DNA of 64,000 nucleotides from Myrica gale (taxonomy: Eukaryota; Streptophyta; Magnoliopsida; Fagales; Myricaceae). Below, in pieces: positions 1 to 10,640 of the stretch. Each line of letters begins with the position of its first letter. Within the stretch, counting starts at the first letter, position 1. The notes beneath the pieces are model-generated. The model had not been told where the DNA came from. It made no database searches and saw only the letters and a program-made list of their open reading frames with translations. The position numbers and the translations under genes were made by a program. The DNA lies in the NCBI GenBank assembly GCA_963930655.1, contig OZ005606.1, forward strand, positions 19,136,001 through 19,200,000, read 5' to 3'.

Positions 1-242
1 GGTTTGACACAGAAAATTTTGTCACCTAAAGCATAATTTCTTGTAGTGAGAGTAAAACCTTTAAATTCAAATTTATGATCAAATCTCTATCCAAATCTTT
101 AAATTCAAATATAGATCACATCTCCATCTCAGCACCTTTAAATTCAAAAATACGATTCAACCTCTATTCAAAAATAAAAAAATAGGATTTAGCCCTTATC
201 TCTTCGTTTAAAATTTAAATTACTCACTAACACCTTTTTCAG

Positions 243-474
243 GACGGGGTATTACAAGAGTCTCGTTGTTTGCAACTACTTGATGAATTGGAGGTATGTT
301 CTCTAATTTGATGCTTGGAGTTGAAATTTAAATTTACCATTACCGTAACATTTATATTTTTGTATTCTTCATTTGTAGGCATCCAATGAGGACGAGGAAG
401 AGGAGGAGGAGGAGGAGGATGACGGAGAGGACAAATCGCTAAGTGGAAGATTTAAGAACCTTGACGAGTTGTAG
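243..474 (+). CDS. C-terminal exons of an unidentified gene with an acidic tail (partial)
   Basis: I do not recognise this gene. An acceptor (TTTTTCAG) precedes an open exon at 243-293. It ends in GAG|GTATG, and a second exon at 379-474 follows a TTTGTAG acceptor in the same phase and ends in TAG. Together they read 48 residues, including a leucine-rich LQLLDELE segment, an almost pure Asp/Glu run (about residues 22-33) and a short ending FKNLDEL. The consistent phase across both splice sites is the main support. The upstream part, 1-242, is AT-rich with repeated CCTTTAAATTCAAA-type words and looks intronic; earlier exons would lie outside the window. It could also be a chance or pseudogene reading. 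Confidence 0.35.
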
Positions 475-614
475 AGCTCTTATCCCATTTTTGTTTGATG
501 ATGTTTCATTCTTTGGGTTTTTTTATGGATTATGTTTATATTTATTGTTTTTCAGTTGTACTGTTTATGAATTATGTTTATGTTTTTTTTTCACCTGTAC
601 TGTTCACTCTTTAG

Positions 615-775
615 GTTTATACAAGAATGATGAGAGATGGTTTTATTCCTAGTGTTATTCACTACAGGACAATAGTAAATGCTCTATGCAAGAATGAGTT
701 TGTACAAGCTGCGGAAATGTTGTAGTGTAGGATGATGAAAATAGATTTTAGATTGGACGTAAGGAATGTTACAAC
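615..775 (+). pseudogene. Pentatricopeptide-repeat (PPR) fragment, P-class-like
   Basis: After a TTTAG acceptor the frame at 615 reads one and a half PPR units. The signature is M-M-R-D-G-F-I-P-S-V-I-H-Y, then ALCK and AAEML, matching the helical pattern of P-class PPR proteins, which are organelle RNA-binding factors. An in-frame TAG at 723-725 interrupts it, and no further repeats follow. It is a remnant of a longer PPR gene; whether it once belonged to the acidic exons just upstream cannot be told. Confidence 0.6.
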
Positions 776-1011
776 AGAACACATTATAGTGGTGTCTCCT
801 TTGTTCAAGTATAGCCAAAAACATTTATCCAGTATATTACTCATATGTTCGTCACAATCTGCAAGTCTATTCCAATAGATATCCATTGAAAGTCATCCAA
901 AAAGAAAAATACAAAAAAATAAATTGGAAAAATAAAATAAAGTAAAGTGAAGCTCTACATTGAGTACATAACAAAATAAACTGTCCACGAGTAGTTTCTT
1001 ACATAACTAAC

Positions 1012-1572
1012 TCAGTACGTCATACCAATTGAAGAAAGAAAAAAATAAAAAAACAAAACAAAACCCACATATGAAACAATCAACATGATCATTAACATTT
1101 TAGAATGTTCAATCTCTTTCACACGCATTTCTTCACTAGTATGAAGTTGCGCTTACATTATTCGCATCTTTTCATCCATTCTTTTTAAGAGATCTTCCAT
1201 TTTTGCTAGGAGATCTTCCATGGTGTTCAGCCGGTGCTCAATTTTCTTGTTTTCCTCAATAAGACTGCACATGAGTACATCTTTAAGTGGTGGATCAGAT
1301 TGATTATACCATTTAAAAAAGTTGCAAGCAGTTTCATTCTACATAATTGAATTTACAAATTTAAACGAAAGAGTTAACAACAAAATGCAGAAAAGAACTA
1401 TTACGAACAAGACACATACTACCTGTTTTCCAAATTGGGGACAACCATCGAAATTGTGTCCTTTACTTTGCTGGGTCTTGCTAGTCCTAATTTGAGCTGG
1501 AAGGTCACACTGACATTCTGTAATGGAGGGGTGTGAGACGTTTGCATCACTCCCATAAGACACCAAAGACAT
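1012..1572 (-). pseudogene. GRF zinc-finger / coiled-coil / membrane-anchor protein, interrupted by a stop
   Basis: Two exons on the minus strand. Exon 1 (1572-1423) carries the front half of a GRF zinc finger: CQCDLPAQIRT, then GHNFDGCPQFGKQ. It ends at CAG|GTAGTATG. Exon 2 (1338-1012) follows a TATGTAG acceptor in phase and gives the second half, ACNFFKWYN. An amphipathic charged coiled coil follows (about residues 75-125) and then a hydrophobic C-terminal segment (LIVSYVGFVLFFYFFL), a likely tail anchor. The usual W of the GRF motif and one G are changed. An in-frame TAA at 1155-1153 separates the coiled coil from the anchor. Full length would be about 187 residues. The architecture is the same as the GRF genes near 15.0 and 53.0 kb, both inside Mutator-like elements, so this may be the relic of another. 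No terminal inverted repeat was found around it. Confidence 0.72.
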
Positions 1573-1770
1573 GGACGAATCTATTTCCCTCGTTTGTTTG
1601 CTACTATTTTTAGGAGCATTTGGTGTTGTGGGAAAGTAAGTAATGAAGCAATAAAAAAAACAAAATACGATAAATATATTATATTCAATCTTTAGCAATT
1701 ACCTAAGGCTCTGTAAAGAGGTAAAAGTGAATTCTAATAAACTAGTAAGTGAACAAAACTGAGAACGGTC

Positions 1771-1932
1771 ATCACTCCCTCTGCCCTGCATGGAGTTCAT
1801 AGTGGTTCCTCTGATCCGTCCGAGGGTCTCGCTGGTTTGTCTGTCTTGTTGTTTTGTTGTGTTTGTTTTGTATGTCCTGTTGTAGTTGTTTCTAGTTTTT
1901 TAATCTATCGGTTGTTTTTGGAGAAAAAAAAA
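1771..1932 (+). mobile_element. 5'-truncated LINE (non-LTR retrotransposon) stub
   Basis: About 160 bp that look like a plant LINE 3' end: a T/G-rich tail region closing in a short A-run (1923-1932). It is bracketed by near-identical 20-bp direct repeats at 1751-1770 and 1933-1952 (two mismatches). A long target duplication plus terminal A-run is the classic mark of target-primed reverse transcription. No RT domain survives. Family assignment rests on structure, not on a recognised protein. Confidence 0.55.
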
Positions 1933-2010
1933 GAACAAAACCGAGAACGATCCCAATTTGCTGCTTATATCAGAATGCTACTTTATGCACTATGTGCACT
2001 CTGCTGAAAT

Positions 2011-2121
2011 CGCAAAGGATTCTACGCATATGATGAAAAACGCAAAGTTAGCCCAGATCCTAAAGTGAAAAAGTATGTTGAGAAGTTGAGGAGCATTTCT
2101 GGAGTAACTGTTGACCCTAAG
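2011..2121 (+). pseudogene. Single exon of peroxisomal multifunctional protein (AIM1/MFP-like)
   Basis: Thirty-seven open codons beginning R-K-G-F-Y-A-Y-D-E-K-R-K and running through SPDPKVKKYVEKLRS to GVTVDPK, ending at AAG|GTCTCT, a usable donor. This matches the 3-hydroxyacyl-CoA dehydrogenase part of plant AIM1/MFP2-type multifunctional proteins, which carry out hydration and dehydrogenation steps in peroxisomal fatty-acid beta-oxidation. No neighbouring exon of that gene is seen on either side, so this is an isolated gene fragment, probably moved by a transposon or left by a decayed duplicate. Confidence 0.65.
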
Positions 2122-3319
2122 GTCTCTCTCTCTCTAGGATCGTGCTAATGCATTTTGATTTTAAGATCTAGTATGATGATAATTGGAAATTTTACCAGTG
2201 GAGTGACATAGGATGTCACATTTTAGTGTTTAACCTCACATTAAATAACTAGGGGAACATTGCAAACGACCCACCACAAAGGTGGACAAATCTAGTGTAA
2301 ACTTAACCATATCTAATTGTCGATAGAATCTGCTGCATATCAAATTTTACTTGCCGCCCCAGCCTAACTGAGTCTTGCAGATTATACATATATGATCCTC
2401 TGCAACACCAACATTTTTTTTTATTTTTCTGACACTGTAATCCAATTAGAGAGTTTTAAAGGACTACCAAATATAGTTGAAAATTACAACATTATGATCT
2501 GCTGCCGAAACAACACAACTACCTAAAGCTAATTAAACTTCAGGAGGGTCCACCTGTATTTCATAAATCATTTTGTGGAAACGAATTCAAGAATTTATGT
2601 CGAATAGTTCCAACTGGGTCTAAGTTTTTGGATAAAATTACTGAGATACATAACGTCCAGAGGCACCAACTTCAATACCCAAACAATTCGTTATAATTGG
2701 CAAATTGATACATAGATTTTCTGACCAGCAATCACTCTACAAATAATGAACCAATAGTAAGAAAATCAACAACACTCTGTGCAGCTTGGAAACAATCCTA
2801 AAAATTTAGAAAAGAAATAAAAAAAACTGAGAAAATTTCCTTGGGCCTTCCCATAATATAGTCAGAGAGGATGAGAATTTCAAGTCAACGAAGCCAAACG
2901 CATAAAAATTCATGCCCCCAACTCTACTAATCTTCAATAGCCCATAATGAACTTCGCCAGTTTCAACATAGAAATAGAGTTCAAGAACCCTAAGTTTAAT
3001 TACCCAAAAAAAAATCACGGTAAGTCATATCCAACCAACGTACATAATTATATCCTAAAATCGTTTGGCTATCCCCAATCGAAGGCCTGAAATCGATTAT
3101 ATCTAATTACTAGATAAATACAGGGGTCGACTTATAGGGGAAGAAGCTCAACGGGCGGCGATGGGCGAACTGGGTGAGGTGGGCAGCTGGGCCAGCTGCT
3201 GCGGTCAGTTTGAGATCCCGAAATGAAGAGAAGGGGAGCTGGGCGATTCAAACCGTGGGTCAAGCTGAAACGGGTTAGGCGAAGCTTAAAATGGGTCGGA
3301 GTTGATCTCAACATTTTAA
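2122..3319. other. Non-coding stretch, no gene recognised
   Basis: A (CT)-rich run follows the AIM1-like exon, then AT-rich sequence without a convincing reading frame. The short minus frames at 2806-3018 and 3132-3314 have no recognisable domain. The G/C-richer part at 3130-3310 may be the diverged U3 of the LTR remnant that follows. Confidence 0.4.
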
Positions 3320-4167
3320 TTGACGTGTATAAATATGGGCAGTGGGATCTCCAACTTTAAATATGGGTCGTCGCTCATAATCGTTCAGCACAATAGGGCT
3401 CACGACAATAACTGAACTCATAAAAAACCTTTGAATCCTACTTCTCACATCATTCACACATAATAAACACTTTCACATCCTTGTTATCGTGTAAAGCCTA
3501 AGAGAGAATCATATTTCTCACATCATTCACACATAATCAACACTTTCACATCCTTGTTATCGTGTAAAGCCTAAGAGAGAATCCTACTTCTCACATCATT
3601 CACACATAATCAACACTTTCACATCCTTGTTATCGTGTAAAGCCTAAGAGATAAAAAAAATTTCATTGTATTATCTACTCTATCAATGAAGTCTTATTGA
3701 GTAATCTCGTTCATCCTTCTACACTTTTAAAAGAGTGATTATCTTCTTTCATTTCGGTGACGAGTGTTCATGATTGTTCTCAAACTCGTTCTTAAGGTTT
3801 GAAAATGTGTTTCTCAAGCTCAAGTGTAAGGAAACATTTCCCTTGGTTGAAGGAAGTTTAGTGGAGAAACCTCAAGGTTCGGTAAAAGTGCTTGAGGGGT
3901 AGACGTAGGCAGGTTTGCAGAACCAACTAAAAATCTTATGTTTGCTTCTCTGTCCTTATCTCTTTACTTTGTGCTACTAGTTTCTTGATGAAATATAAAT
4001 TGTATATTTGAATTGCTTTATTCATCCTTGTGATTCATCTTTTGTTGCAATTGGTACTCTTTGTAGAACTTGTAGCTAGCAAAAACAGTCTTATGGGTTA
4101 GTTTCGAAAAAGTTTTGAAACCCAATTTGCCATCCTTTTAGGTCGCCTTAATCCTATGAATTACAAT
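3320..4167 (+). repeat. Diverged copia LTR remnant, same family as 17192-26568
   Basis: Aligned by eye with the 3' two-thirds of the LTRs at 17192-18446 and 25297-26568. Shared are the TATA-like TATAAATA (3328), the CATCATTCACACATA block, the words around 3790-3890 (TTCTCAAACTCGTTCTTAAG, GCTCAAGTGTAAGGAAAC) and the end GCCTTAATCCTATGAATTACA. It is clearly older than the intact copy. It carries a tandem triplication not present in the intact LTRs. No internal retrotransposon region is attached, so it is a solo or truncated LTR. Its right end abuts the truncated inverted repeat of the next element. Confidence 0.75.
3442..3650 (+). repeat. 73-bp unit repeated three times inside the LTR remnant
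   Basis: Copies start at 3442, 3515 and 3588, each opening with TTCTCACATCATTCACACAT and closing with AAGCCTAAGAG. They are almost identical. The equivalent sequence is single-copy in the intact LTRs (about 17890-17942 and 26000-26056), so the triplication arose in this copy or its sublineage. Confidence 0.9.
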
Positions 4168-5395
4168 GTTTTGAATTAGTCTCTAGGATAATCTTTCGAC
4201 AAATCAATCCTTTGGGGTCACCGGTTTAGGCAAAAATGAGTCATTATGTTCCTAGGGCATTAACCCACTAACGTCAGGTGTTGACCAGTCAAAAAATTGA
4301 CACGTTAGCGCGATTAACAAATTGTCGTGTGTCCCCCTCATCCAACTCTGACGTAACGTTGGAAGTCTTATTTACGAGGGGATTTCAAATTGCCTATGTC
4401 AGCATTTAAAACAAAAATATCTAACTCTCGGTCTCATCTCACTCCCTGATACCCCACCCCAATTCACTCGGTAAGAAATCAATCTATAAACCATAACTCT
4501 GAACTTTTCAATCCTACTAGGAACCTTTCCATGGAACAAATTAGAACACATTCCTTCCTTGAAACCCTCAACCCAGGGGCAACACTATATTCTACTAACA
4601 CCTAAATAAACTACTAACACAAAAAAAAAACTACTACCTCAATAATCAAAATACAAGCAAACTACTAACTCAAAACTCAAAATTCAAAATGCAAGTAAAC
4701 GAAAATCCAAAACATCTAACTAAAATTTCAAACTAAGATTTACAAGTCTCGCCGCTTCAGACATGTAAATTGGACAACCAAAAATTCGATGACTCGGGTT
4801 TCCATCAGTCATAGATGTTCTCACAAATGTCGGGAGATTGCATGACAAATTGGTGGCTTTGAAAACTCATTTTATTTTGAAGTAAAAGACCTTTGTGTTC
4901 CTTCTCCATGCTGATGGGATGAAGAATTCAACTTAGAAGACATCGTGGTTGACTAACAACAAAGACTTTACACTGGGGCCCTGCCGAAAACAAAGCTGAT
5001 AGATCACTTTGTGAGGTTCGATCATGAGATCATGATAGCTAGGGTTAGAAACGAATTGAGATTTTTTTTGGGTGACTATTAGGAGGGGTGGGTTAAGTGG
5101 TGTGACATGGGCCTGCTGACAGGGATGCTGAGAAGTAACTGGGATTTGAAGGAAATCTAACGTGGCATTAGAGTTGGATGAGGGGGACACCTAGCAGTTT
5201 GTTATTAGTTGTTACGTGTCAATTTTTTGACAGGCAACACCTGTCAAAAGTGGGTTAACACCCTGGGAACAAAATGACCCATTTTTGCCTAAACAAATGA
5301 CATCAATCACTAATTTGTAGAAAATGTTACCTCAGATACTAATTTGCAAAACTTTATACCACAAGGACCTCCTGTGCAACTAAGCCAAGATTTTT
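4168..5395. mobile_element. Non-autonomous long-TIR DNA element (Mutator-like?), left end truncated
   Basis: The segment 4168-4361 is the inverted copy of about 5157-5380. The best-conserved core is GTTTAGGCAAAAATG at 4224 against its complement ending at 5294, and TGTCCCCCTCATCCAACTC against its complement near 5170-5190. The inner 0.8 kb has no recognisable protein; the minus frame at 4933-5190 has no domain. The right repeat extends about 40 bp further out than the left, because the copia LTR remnant ends exactly where the left repeat is cut. Long TIRs without transposase are typical of Mutator-like derivatives; no target duplication can be read, since one end is lost. Confidence 0.65.
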
Positions 5396-5452
5396 TTTTT
5401 CGATGAAAGGGTGATTTTGGCTCATAATCCTAAAAATTTATACCATAAGGAC

Positions 5453-5853
5453 CCACGTTTGTTCACATATCTCAAAACCACTGTCATTTGCTCCTTAACT
5501 GACTTATCTCGAGACTCATCAACCATAAGAGAAAAAAACTCATCCCCGATATCTTTAATGATGACAAGTGTGTAATCTTTGCTACAACAACATTCACCAT
5601 TTCCTTCTGAGTTTTTGGAGAAGTCATTTGGTTATTTCCAAGAGCATTAAGCTGAATTATCTTAGCAAGCATTTCATTACGAAAGTTGTACCATTCAAAA
5701 AACTTAAGAAAATTTATCTTCCTCAATGAACTTTAGGACTAGTCATGACCACGAAAAGTTAATTCTTTCACAAAAAAAATCTAAAACCTCTGTCAAACGA
5801 ATGCGATAAGCATTCTCTATATCTGTATGTGTGCGGATAACATGTTCGACATT
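5453..5853 (-). pseudogene. hAT transposase fragment (DUF4371 region, MYM-type ZnF 1-like)
   Basis: The minus strand reads, in order, RTHTDIENAYRIRL, a FRGHD motif, then WYNFRNEM, GNNQMTSPKTQKE and VDESRDKSVKEQM. These are the successive landmarks of the DUF4371 region in plant hAT-like 'zinc finger MYM-type protein 1-like' transposases. The pieces lie in more than one frame, so there are frameshifts, and the catalytic core and hAT dimerisation domain that should follow are absent. Homology stops abruptly at about 5853, where a TGTCACACC retroelement-like end begins. The N-terminal piece of a similar protein lies in the same orientation at 12759-13010. Confidence 0.75.
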
Positions 5854-8365
5854 GTCACACCTCGTTCTGTACGTACTCCCTAGTCTCACCTATAGAGATG
5901 GTATGCACACAGGCGGAGATTATAACACGAATCGATCTTATGAATTACTACTATTTGGCTTCAAAAATCTTAGCGGAAACGTTTAAATAAAAAAATAGTA
6001 TCGTAATTAGAAATTTATTAAGAGAGGAAAAATAGGTTTTCAGGAATTTAGTAAAAAAGTGACATTAATAAATACATGATAATAATAATCTTTGAAGTTT
6101 GAAATTCTTGGAAGTTAAGGAAAAGAAAATAAAAGAAAAATAAAACATAATATTTTGACAAGGAAAGAAATGAGATAAGAGAAATTTTGAAAGGAAAAAT
6201 ACACAGTTCCACTTCTAATCACGATGTTTCTCTTTAAGAAAAACATCCTTCAAGAGGATTATAAAAGTAGAGAAATAGATACAAAAGTGGAAGCTGATTA
6301 AAGCTTTCCATACTACTACAACCTTGTTGCTGCAACGTCATATACACAAGCTAACTAAACTTGAAAAATGACTAATACTGAGGTCAACTTATCCTTCGGC
6401 TCAATGTCGGAGGTCAGGTCTACAATCCCAGTCTCTCTGGTAGCCTCCGCTGGCAGGGCTAGTGGAGGAGGAACGATATAAAGAAAGGCTGGGTCAACAT
6501 CGACCAGCCCGAAATCCTCGAGGCGAGGGAGTGGGGGTAGGGGTGGTCCCTTAAGGTATGAGTGAGGCTTGTGCACTACAAATACCGCGAACGTGTCAGT
6601 GACCCACGTTCATATCTTCATTATGAGGATATAGGGATCGAGATCCAAAGAATGCTCATTCAAGAAAATCTTCATCTGTCGGGTTCGATATCCACAGCGC
6701 CACATACAAGATGTAAGACTGAGAAATGAGTGAGTCCTAATGACTCAGTAAAAGGGAGAAGGGGACAAGACATACAAAATTATTAATAAGGAACAATCAT
6801 AGAAGTAAGTAAGCAATAATTAAGCACTGATAATAATAAGCAGGATAACGATGTATGATTGAAGTAAGGCAGAAATGATGCATATGTTTCTCGGTCATTT
6901 CACTTTTTTCTTTTCTTGTCCGGTAGAGGTGTCCCTACTGCGCTTTGTTTAACCCCTAGAAACAGGGTTGTACGTCCCTCCTCTTTTTAGGACTGTCCTG
7001 TGCCACCTGCACCAGGACCCGTTTAGGCAAGCATTGTACCATTGCCTAGGGAAACCAACCACTATTCCCTTAGTGAAGACTTGCACTTTCCCGATGTGAA
7101 TGATATCATCACCCGATCTCAGGACCACCTCTGGGTATAGGTTCTTTCTTGTCATAATAGTGTTTCCCATACCCATGAGATGATTATGCAACATGACATA
7201 TCATAAGCATAACAGATTCACAATTCACATAAGCTGGTTATAAAATGTACATGTGCACTTTCACATTTTAATGTAAGACATGACACAATAATGCATTTGA
7301 ACTTTAAATAGAACATTAAAAAGGAAAAGAAATATTAGTACGTACTAATTATGTACTATTTATGTTTTAAATAATAGAACTTAGGACTAAAGTTAATATT
7401 GGATGTCCTTCCTTTGATTAAGAAAATATATTTAACACGTACTAAACTACTTAGTTAATAAAAAAATTGATTAACTATTTAATATCGAGTAGTATTATTT
7501 AATAATTAACCATTAATTATTTTAGTAAGTTTTAATTCAATTACCCTTTACTAATCCACAAGAGGCCGGGCCTAATGGGCCTCATCATGGAGTGCCCCAA
7601 TCTGATCACATATGGACATCCTTGTTTAAAACTTGATTTTTATTTCATTTTAATTAATTATTGATTTGGGCCTCGAATTTAATTGTTCTTGGGCCCAAAT
7701 TTTTACCCTAGGACCTCTAAACAATGCCCAACACTGTCATTGGCCCAGATTTTACGTTTGGACATTTTTACCCCTAATTGTTACAGAAATCCCGAAACTC
7801 CACCTGATGGCCTTTTTACCTCTTTCTCACATCTTTTCTTTTTGACATTTTTAGGGCTTCGACCAGTAAACCACAGTATCCTACCTGAATTTTTTCAAGG
7901 CCTAACTCCACATATTTTTCACCAAAAGAGCACTACACAATCGGGTACCACATGAATGTTTTAAAAAATGGCTTCATGCCATTTATTCTTCCTCTAAAAG
8001 CACATGCACGAGATATCTAAAATATATGGGCTCTTTATTGTCACTTGAACCATGCCCTTACATAACAGCAACCAAACATAGCGTTAAAATGAGAGAGCAA
8101 CATAAAAATATCAATATTTTTCAAGTAAATGTAAAGATGAACATGCATTGCATTTCCCTTTCTCCCTAAGGCCAAATCGTGGCCCTCTTCTCATCCTTTT
8201 CAGGCATTTCAGTCTACTAACAGTGGCACATTAACATTTAACTTACCATTTGCACGATAAAAAACATATATCAAGACATTCATGTGTATTGTAGGTGCAT
8301 TGTAGCATTATCTAGCAAAAGTTTCATCATCCATAACATGATAAACGTGTGTCATTTTGTCATAT
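5854..8365. other. Probable retroelement-derived non-coding DNA; no gene supported
   Basis: It begins TGTCACACCTCG, a common start of plant LTRs, directly at the hAT break. AT-rich, low-complexity sequence follows, with a G/C-richer part at 6360-7160. The minus frame 6355-6576 (proline-rich, 73 residues) and minus frame 6949-7194 have no domain I know. I could not find matching LTR ends, a primer-binding site or pol motifs, so the assignment is weak. Confidence 0.25.
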
Positions 8366-10640
8366 CCCAAGCTTTTAGCATAACATGCATGCTGTCTTTG
8401 AAATCGATTTTGGGTTTAGTAGGGTATTAGGGGTACTTAGTGACTAAGTGAGATTATTAGTACTTGATGTACTAAGTTCAAAACCTTGTTTAGGACATGA
8501 TTAAGTGAGAATTGGAGTTTGCATGTAACTGAGTTCTTGTTCAGGATGATGAGGAGCACGTATGGGATCAATTTAATTTTTTAAGCTAGTAGTATGTTTT
8601 TGTCTCGAAAACCGAACCACATGATTTTTATTCTTTTAATATGTTAGAAGATTATCCACGAGTTTATGGTTCAAATTTGGAGGCTTTTTTATTTTTTGAA
8701 AGCAAGTAGGTTGTTTATCGATCATCGGTGGATTAGTGAGGTAATTAGCGAAACTTAGCCATTAAGAAAAGGAAATTCCAGCTGCCCTAGAGAGTGACAC
8801 ATGAGATGGCCAGGAAGCACAACAAATCGAGACTAGAAGCATGACAAATCGATGCTAGAAGCACAATAAATCAATGCTAGAAGCACGACAAAAAAGGCAA
8901 TAACCTAGGTAGCTCGAGCTGTCGTCAACCGGTGGACCTAGGCGGCGACTCACCAAAGCTATAGGGAGAATTTCGGCCATAGGTGTGCTTTGCTACTGCT
9001 TTGGGTTGCTGGGTGTCAATGTGTGGTCAATGTAGCCTTTTGAGTCACAACAGCTAGCCTGACATGTGTCGAAGTGTGACGAACTGAGCTTGCCTATAAA
9101 TAGGGGGTCCGACCATATTAGCTTACACCAGCTCATTAGATAATTGTGAATTAAGCTTGAGATTAGAAGTGAAGTGAAGTAGGAGGAAGAAGAAAGAAAA
9201 CGCTTAGTGAAGATTCGGCTCAATTAGGGGTAAAATTTAGTTGGTTATCTTTGATTTTGATTCAAAAGGTTTTCAAGATCATTTGTGAATCTCTTGTATT
9301 TATTGTTGTAGCATCTATTGATGTTGTTTATGTTCTTCATATTCTTGGTGTTCTTGACAAAGAACAAGTTTGTCCTTTCGAAATAGTATCATTTTCAAAG
9401 TTCGATTCTTTTTCAAGTTATTTTTCAACGTTGATCCGTTTCTTTTCAAAACTTCTTCTAAAATTTTTTTTTTCAAAGCATGAACATTTTTATTTTGAAT
9501 ATTCCTTGTGATTTCAAAACTCTTAAGGTCAAAATTAGTGTTTTCTACGTGGTGATTAAGCCGAATTTTAACCGTGAAATCAAAGTGGTATTTTTCTCTT
9601 GACAACACTTTATTTTGAGAAATGTTTTATAATGTTTTTATGATGAAAACGAGTTAAGGTGTTGCATATCATAAATGAGATGTATGTGCATTGATATGAG
9701 ACATGCATACTTAACTTGTATGTTGGAAAGAAATATTTGATGTTCAAGTATGATTAAGGTGTTGCATGAGACATGCATACTTGATATGCACTATGAAGAC
9801 GTGACAATGTTGTTCAAAAGAGTGTGTTTCACTTGTTGTGGCATCATGGTCACTCTGTCGTATGCGGAAACATCCTTTATAAGGATATCGTATTCTACCC
9901 TGGGATTAATGCTGCAAAATACGGGTCGTGTTCTACTCGGGGAGTAATGCAGCCAAACATGGAGTAAACTTATAACCTATGTCGCTTTGGCCTAGAGATT
10001 CACTCTGGGATTGAGAAGAGTGGTGGTTAAGAATTAAAAAGATCATTTTTAAAGAAATTGAGTCTTTTCCTTTACTTTATTCTTCTGTTGAGATTTTATT
10101 GATGAATGAGTTTCTTCAATATCTTTTATTGTATCTGCTATTCTGTTGTACGAACCACTGACTTTATTAAGTCATTTGGACTCACTGTTGTTTGTTAAAT
10201 GTTTTGATAGGAGATGTTTGAAGTATATCTAGGAGAGTTTACAAAGTCTATGAGTCATGGCTGGATCATACTGCAGTTGAAATTCCGAGTCTGGGTAACT
10301 AGTGATCTGGATGTGTTAGTAGAAGGTCGGGGTAACGTTAGATCACTCCGAATTCTGATGATTTTGTCAACTTGTCAGACTTAGCGAATGTAATGGCGGG
10401 AATTAGAGATCTCCAACTTTATGTTTTCTTAGTCTTTCGGTTGTAGTTTTCCTTTTTTGTTGTACTCTAGTATGTACATTATATAAAGTTGGTTATCTTT
10501 TGTAATACTTCGGTATTAATAAAAGGTTCTGCTTAGTATCTTCTTCCTTTATCGATCCTTCCACTGGCCGTAACCTTAGTTTAATAGCGGTGTCCATTAC
10601 TATAAGACAGCGCTAGAGGTCTTCACAGTCCGGGCTATAA
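8366..10640 (+). repeat. Candidate LTR or retroelement 5' region (unclassified)
   Basis: A clear promoter-like element CCTATAAATAGGGGG lies at 9091-9105, followed by a transcribed-leader-like, T-rich region and a late TTGTAATACTTCGG...AATAAAAGG block (10500-10530), which resembles a polyadenylation region. The overall layout suggests a long LTR of a plant retrotransposon on the plus strand. No second copy is in the window to prove it, and the ORFs at 9251-9511 and 9315-9608 (opposite strands of the same DNA) have no domain. Confidence 0.33.

Noticed and set aside
3132-3314. 60-codon minus frame in GC-richer DNA
   Set aside because: No domain; more likely the diverged U3 of the LTR remnant.
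4933-5190. 85-codon minus frame
   Set aside because: Runs into the inverted repeat of a TIR element; no domain and no splice or promoter context.
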